Shown here: positions 60,202-64,000 of the stretch, piece after piece | How positions within the stretch are numbered: the first letter of the stretch is position 1 | Layout of the letters: the number at the start of each line of letters is the position of its first letter | Source of the DNA: Dyella sp. A6 | GTDB taxonomy: Bacteria > Pseudomonadota > Gammaproteobacteria > Xanthomonadales > Rhodanobacteraceae | Direction of reading: 5' to 3' | Assembly (NCBI RefSeq): GCF_036320485.1 | Contig: NZ_CP132911.1 | Coordinates: forward strand, 1,798,001 to 1,862,000 | DNA: 64,000 nucleotides | Translations under genes and position numbers: made by a program | Notes under the pieces: generated by a model | The model's input: only the letters and a program-made list of their open reading frames with translations | What the model was told of the DNA's origin: nothing | Database searches by the model: none

Positions 60202-62178
60202 CTATTCCACCGTTTCGCTGATGTCCTTCAGGGGGTGGGCAACCATCGATCCATCCGCGTATCGGGGTATCGTGCGGGCAGCATTCGCACCCGCCGCGGA
60301 GCTATCAGCGTCGGCTGTCCGATGCATGCCAAGTCCTACGGGGCGGATCGATACCTGCATCGGCGAACAGCTACGGTTGATGGGTAAGCGTGCCTGCACG
60401 TGCGTACCGCCGCCTTCTGCACGGGCAATGTGAAGTCGCGCACCAATCACACGTGCCCGTTCACGCATACCGATCAAACCCCAGTGCCCGGCTCTGTGAC
60501 CTTGCTGCAGCACTTCGTACGGCATGCCGACACCGTTGTCGTGGATCACGATGTCCAGATACCTTCTGGTGTATGTCACGATCACCACGATGCGCGCTGC
60601 GCGAGCGTGTAGCGTGGCGTTTCTAATCGCCTCGAGGCAGATGCCGACAAGCTGTTCTGCCATGTCGGGGCGCACGCAACGGGGTCGTCCCCGCTGATGG
60701 ACATAGAACTCGGTATCACCGAATGCGAGGCACTCCTCGGCCGTGCTCTTGATGCAATCAGAAATGCCCGCGTCCGTGCATATCGGAGCCCTGAGCGCCA
60801 GAATGCGGTTACGTCCCTCTATAACCATGTCACCGGCGACATCCGCAGCCCGCGACATTTCGCTTTTCAAATCCGCTGTGTCGCGTCGATCGTCAGCCCA
60901 TGACCGTATCTGTAGCACCAGCCCGTGCGCACTCTGCATGAGAGTGTCATGCAGCTCACGCGCGATGCGCTCACGCTCGTTGTGAACGGCCTCCAGCTGA
61001 AGCTGGAGATGTGTCTGCGCCAGACTCAGTCGCCAGGCATAAAGCAGCCAGGCCAGAAGAAGGACAAAGAGCACGCTGGCCGCTCGAAACCACCAAGTCT
61101 GGTAAAGCGCAGGTGCGATCGAAAACGCTACCGTCGCGGGCGAAGTGCTCCAGACACCATTGGCATTCTCGGCTTCGACTTCGAATACGTAGGCGCCGGG
61201 CGCGAGGTTGGTATAAGTCGTGGCCATGCGGTCGCCGACCGTGATCCAGCCGCGGTCGAAACCGACGACGCGAAAGCGGAAGTTCAAGCTGTCGGGACGG
61301 CTCGTCGACGCGGCGGTATAGACAAAGCGCACGGCATGGGTCAACGGCGGCAACTTCAGTGGCGATTGCGGGCCATGCAGCACGCCATCAGCCGCGACAG
61401 ACATCACCTCGACCACTGGCGCCATCGTGTTGCGGTGGATGCGTCTTGGATTGATCCAGGACATGCCCTGTGGCCGGACCACCCAGAGTCGCCCGCCGCT
61501 CAGCACCAATGAAGGTCCTCGGCGGTCGTCCATGGTGTGCTCTTGTTGTTGGCCTGCGCTTTCATCAAAGAAAGTGGCCTTGACCTTGTATCGTGGTTGA
61601 TCCAGAAATTCGGCAAGCTGGTTCTTGTCGATCCTGAATAAACCGGCCAACGCATTGACCCATAGATTTCCGGATCGATCCAGGACGAGTCCGTCCGCAT
61701 CTCGAAAAGACATGGAATTAGCCGCATGCAGTGTCGTGAAACGGCCATTCCTCAAGCATGCAACGCCCCGTGTCCCAGCGACCCATGTGCAGCGCTGTCC
61801 GAAGCTCATCGCGAGTGCCGCGCCGATATCCAGTCCCTCATGCGACGTGTAGTTTTTGATATGACCGCTTGGTCTGACGACGGACAGGCGATTGTCGGCA
61901 AACATAAGCCATGTGCTCCCATCCGGTCGTGGGAATATCCGTATGGGCGGTTCCTTCGGCAGCCCCCGCGTGAAAGTGTCCGGCAGCCAGTGATCGCCTT
62001 TCATCACAGACACGTCCCGATGCAGCATGCGCAATCCATGATGACCGTTGCTTGTCGACGGCTGTACTTCCGGCGAAATGCGGCCCTCGGCATGTAGCGG
62101 AGACACGACGAAGAGGACGCACAGCAGGCAGCTGGCTAGCATGTGCGACACCCATCGCCATACGTTGAATGTCGTCAT
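60202..62178 (-). CDS. Sensor histidine kinase, shortened ligand-propeller type
   Basis: 658 residues from the ATG at 62178. Signal anchor (LASCLLCVLFVVSPLHA), a short run of propeller repeats (GLDIGAALAMSFGQRCTWVAGTRGVACLRNGRF, DADGLVLDRSGNLWVNALAGLFRIDKN), a Y_Y_Y domain (FRFRVVGFDRGWITVGDRMATTYTNLAPGAYVFEVEAENANGVWS), one transmembrane helix, HisKA_3 (ERERIARELHDTLMQSAHGL, phospho-His) and HATPase (DNGVGMP, GHWGLIGMRERAR). Full propeller kinases are near 1000 residues, so part of the sensor seems to be missing. Confidence 0.92.
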   Translation of the reverse strand: MTTFNVWRWVSHMLASCLLCVLFVVSPLHAEGRISPEVQPSTSNGHHGLRMLHRDVSVMKGDHWLPDTFTRGLPKEPPIRIFPRPDGSTWLMFADNRLSVVRPSGHIKNYTSHEGLDIGAALAMSFGQRCTWVAGTRGVACLRNGRFTTLHAANSMSFRDADGLVLDRSGNLWVNALAGLFRIDKNQLAEFLDQPRYKVKATFFDESAGQQQEHTMDDRRGPSLVLSGGRLWVVRPQGMSWINPRRIHRNTMAPVVEVMSVAADGVLHGPQSPLKLPPLTHAVRFVYTAASTSRPDSLNFRFRVVGFDRGWITVGDRMATTYTNLAPGAYVFEVEAENANGVWSTSPATVAFSIAPALYQTWWFRAASVLFVLLLAWLLYAWRLSLAQTHLQLQLEAVHNERERIARELHDTLMQSAHGLVLQIRSWADDRRDTADLKSEMSRAADVAGDMVIEGRNRILALRAPICTDAGISDCIKSTAEECLAFGDTEFYVHQRGRPRCVRPDMAEQLVGICLEAIRNATLHARAARIVVIVTYTRRYLDIVIHDNGVGMPYEVLQQGHRAGHWGLIGMRERARVIGARLHIARAEGGGTHVQARLPINRSCSPMQVSIRPVGLGMHRTADADSSAAGANAARTIPRYADGSMVAHPLKDISETVE

Positions 62179-62440
62179 CTCTGCTCCGTGCCATGACCTT
62201 CTACCAGCCATATGTCCGCGATGACGGTGCTCGACCGCAGGTTCGCGGAACAGGCAGCATCCATGTGTCGATGCGACCGGAGACAGTCGCGAAGCGGCGC
62301 CTTATGCTCTAGTTCGGAAAATAAATCCAAGTCCAAGCTAGCACGCGGTCCTGCGGGCGACTTGGACGAAATTGCGCTTCTGCGATGCGTTGGAGCCACT
62401 CGGACTGGAACCGGCGTGTCTTCCGGATTACCTGCTCCGA

Positions 62441-63073
62441 TCAAGGACCAAAGATGCCTCGCTTCATGGCGATGGTGACGGCATGGGTCCGGTCTTTCGC
62501 TTCCAGCTTGGCCAGAATGCTCTTCATGTGGGCCTTGACGGTTTCCTCGGAAATGCCCAGCTGCACAGCGGCAGCTCGGTTGGAATTGCCACCGGCGATG
62601 CAGCCGAGCACGGCGACTTCGCGTGCGGTGAGCGCATCGTCCAGCGTGTGACCGGCAATCTCGATGGCCACTTCGGGCGGAATACATCGTTTTCCCGCGT
62701 GCAGCTGCCTGATGGTCTCGATCAGGTCCTTGCGCAAGGTGCTCTTGAGTAGATAACCCTGGGCGCCGGCCTTGAGCGCGCGTAGGGCCTGCGCGTCGCC
62801 CCGGTAGGTAGTCAGCACCAGAATACGCGCATCGGCAAACTCGCGACGGATGGCGACGATCGCCTCGACACCATTCATGCGCGGCATCTGAAGATCCATC
62901 AGAACAACGTCGGGCCGATGTGCCCGATACTTTTCGATGGCCTCGTATCCATCACCGGCTTCGGCCACCAGTTTCATGTCGGACTGTCCTTCGATTACCG
63001 CCGCAATACCCTCGCGCAACATCGGATGGTCGTCGGCAATCAACAGGCGGATCGAAGATTCGATGGTGCTCAT
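62441..63073 (-). CDS. NarL/FixJ-type response regulator, second system
   Basis: 210 residues from the ATG at 63073, which overlaps the kinase stop by ATGA. Receiver (RLLIADDHPMLREGI, DVVLMDLQMPRMNG, LVLTTYRGDAQ, YLLKSTLRK) and helix-turn-helix LTAREVAVLGCIAGGNSNRAAAVQLGISEETVKAHMKSILAKL. Similar in order to the system at 59541-62178, suggesting an old tandem duplication. Confidence 0.95.
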   Translation of the reverse strand: MSTIESSIRLLIADDHPMLREGIAAVIEGQSDMKLVAEAGDGYEAIEKYRAHRPDVVLMDLQMPRMNGVEAIVAIRREFADARILVLTTYRGDAQALRALKAGAQGYLLKSTLRKDLIETIRQLHAGKRCIPPEVAIEIAGHTLDDALTAREVAVLGCIAGGNSNRAAAVQLGISEETVKAHMKSILAKLEAKDRTHAVTIAMKRGIFGP

Positions 63074-64000
63074 GCGTATCGTCCTCCACTCACCAGTCGA
63101 CGCAACCAGCTCATCCACGACGGCTTGCCGCCTCGGTAGGCGACTGCGCCAGGCACGCGCAGGTCTACTTCGGTGCCCGAATGGGGGCCGCTCCAGATAT
63201 CCAGGATCGCACCGACCCGCTTGGCCCGCTCACGCATGCCAGCGAGCCCCCAATGACCGGGGCATCCGCCGGCTTCAAGCGTCACGGGATCGACACCTTT
63301 GCCGTTGTCTCGAACACGCAGTCGCAGGCCATCGGCGTTATAGTCCAGCTCGACTTCGATCTGGCTGGCATTGGCGTGCCTGACGGCGTTGACCAAGGCT
63401 TCGTGACCGATCCGGTAGAGCTCCTCGCGGACCATCGGATCAAGCGGACGACGGTCGCCCTCCACGATGACCTCGAAACCTTCGTCTTCCTCGCCCAGCA
63501 GTTCCCACCCAAGCATCGCCAGCGCATGCGGAAGATCTCGAATGCTTTTGGCCGAGACACGCAGTCCGCGCACACGATCGCGCCCTTCCACGATCACGTC
63601 ATCGGCTCGATCAAGCGCCTGATCGATCATTCGGCGGGCCGGGTCATCCGGAGAGATGCGCTCGGCCACGGCCTGGAACTTGAGTATCAGTCCCTGCACA
63701 GCCTGCAGCAGCGTGTCATGCAATTCCCGCGCGATGCGTTCGCGCTCGGCATGTCGTTCCTCGAGTTGCAGGTGGACCCTGCGCGCCACTTGTCGGAGCC
63801 GAATCAGGAAAAGGCCGACGATCAGTGCCAGTCCCGCGAGGATACACGCGACCTCGAACCACCGGGTCTGGTAGAACAGCGGTGGAATCACGAAAGCGAA
63901 GCTTGCGCCCTTCCGGTTCCAGACACCATCGTTGTTGGCTGCGATGACCTGGAACTGGTAGCGACCCGGTCCAAGATTGGTATAGAACGCCTCGCGCCGA
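63070..64000 (-). CDS. Sensor histidine kinase, second system (partial)
   Basis: The frame is open to the right edge, so the N-terminus is outside. Visible: Y_Y_Y domain end (REAFYTNLGPGRYQFQVIAANNDGVWN), one transmembrane helix (FEVACILAGLALIVGLFLIRL), HisKA_3 box ERERIARELHDTLLQAVQGL and ATP-binding motifs DNGKGVDP and GHWGLAGMRERAKRVGA. It phosphorylates the regulator at 62441. Confidence 0.92.
   Translation of the reverse strand, partial: RREAFYTNLGPGRYQFQVIAANNDGVWNRKGASFAFVIPPLFYQTRWFEVACILAGLALIVGLFLIRLRQVARRVHLQLEERHAERERIARELHDTLLQAVQGLILKFQAVAERISPDDPARRMIDQALDRADDVIVEGRDRVRGLRVSAKSIRDLPHALAMLGWELLGEEDEGFEVIVEGDRRPLDPMVREELYRIGHEALVNAVRHANASQIEVELDYNADGLRLRVRDNGKGVDPVTLEAGGCPGHWGLAGMRERAKRVGAILDIWSGPHSGTEVDLRVPGAVAYRGGKPSWMSWLRRLVSGGRYA

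Noticed and set aside
1..64000. CRISPR arrays, rRNA or tRNA genes
   Set aside because: No regularly spaced identical repeats and no recognisable rRNA or tRNA sequence were seen.

Overview
The window looks like a chromosomal segment of a denitrifying gammaproteobacterium of the Xanthomonadales, most probably Rhodanobacter or a close relative. This is an inference from high GC, the nar/nirK/quinol-nor gene set, and the style of the porin, Fnr and modE/modCBA genes; no rRNA is present to prove it.

Region 1-39.3 kb is an anaerobic respiration island. In order it holds a DUF2249 protein and a haem-copper-oxidase-like membrane protein, an outer-membrane porin, quinol nitric oxide reductase (norB), an Fnr-type [4Fe-4S] regulator, and a tightly overlapping molybdenum-cofactor operon (moeA, moaA, moaC, mobA, moaD, a MoaE-MoeB-rhodanese fusion, a second moeA and a small conserved gene). 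Then come modE and convergent modCBA with a ModE operator, narK, narGHJI plus a parvulin, a second moaA, a lone lipA, a TetR-controlled ABC exporter, a second DUF2249 gene, fabA-fabB and nirK. Sites close to TTGA(T/C)-N4-(A/G)TCAA lie upstream of most of these units, so the local Fnr protein and probably a Dnr/Nnr relative encoded elsewhere should switch them on together. Nitrate enters through NarK, NarGHI makes nitrite, NirK makes NO and NorB makes N2O. No nosZ is present. Several decayed genes are interspersed (an IS1595 transposase, an AhpD-like gene, a LysR end, a transporter tail).

Region 39.7-57 kb is accessory. A ClcA-type chloride channel is followed by an intact IS5-family element (41774-43045, flanked by TA) and then by an 11,052-bp Tn3-family transposon (44127-55178). 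The transposon has 38-bp terminal inverted repeats matching at 37 of 38 positions and a perfect 5-bp target duplication GGGTT. It carries tnpA, a ferroxidase/iron-permease cassette, a mercury module (merR, merT, merP) without merA, and divergent tnpS/tnpT cointegrate-resolution genes. The transposon landed in the start of a tyrosine-recombinase gene and IS5 landed in its end, so that gene is now chimeric at both termini. Just beyond the right end lies a perfect 11-6-11 inverted repeat resembling a tyrosine-recombinase core site, then small phage- or plasmid-like genes including a XafT-like Xer activation factor.

Region 57-64 kb returns to chromosomal-type genes: an alpha/beta hydrolase and a tautomerase divergent from an AraC regulator, then two adjacent NarL-type two-component systems. 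The last kinase runs off the window.
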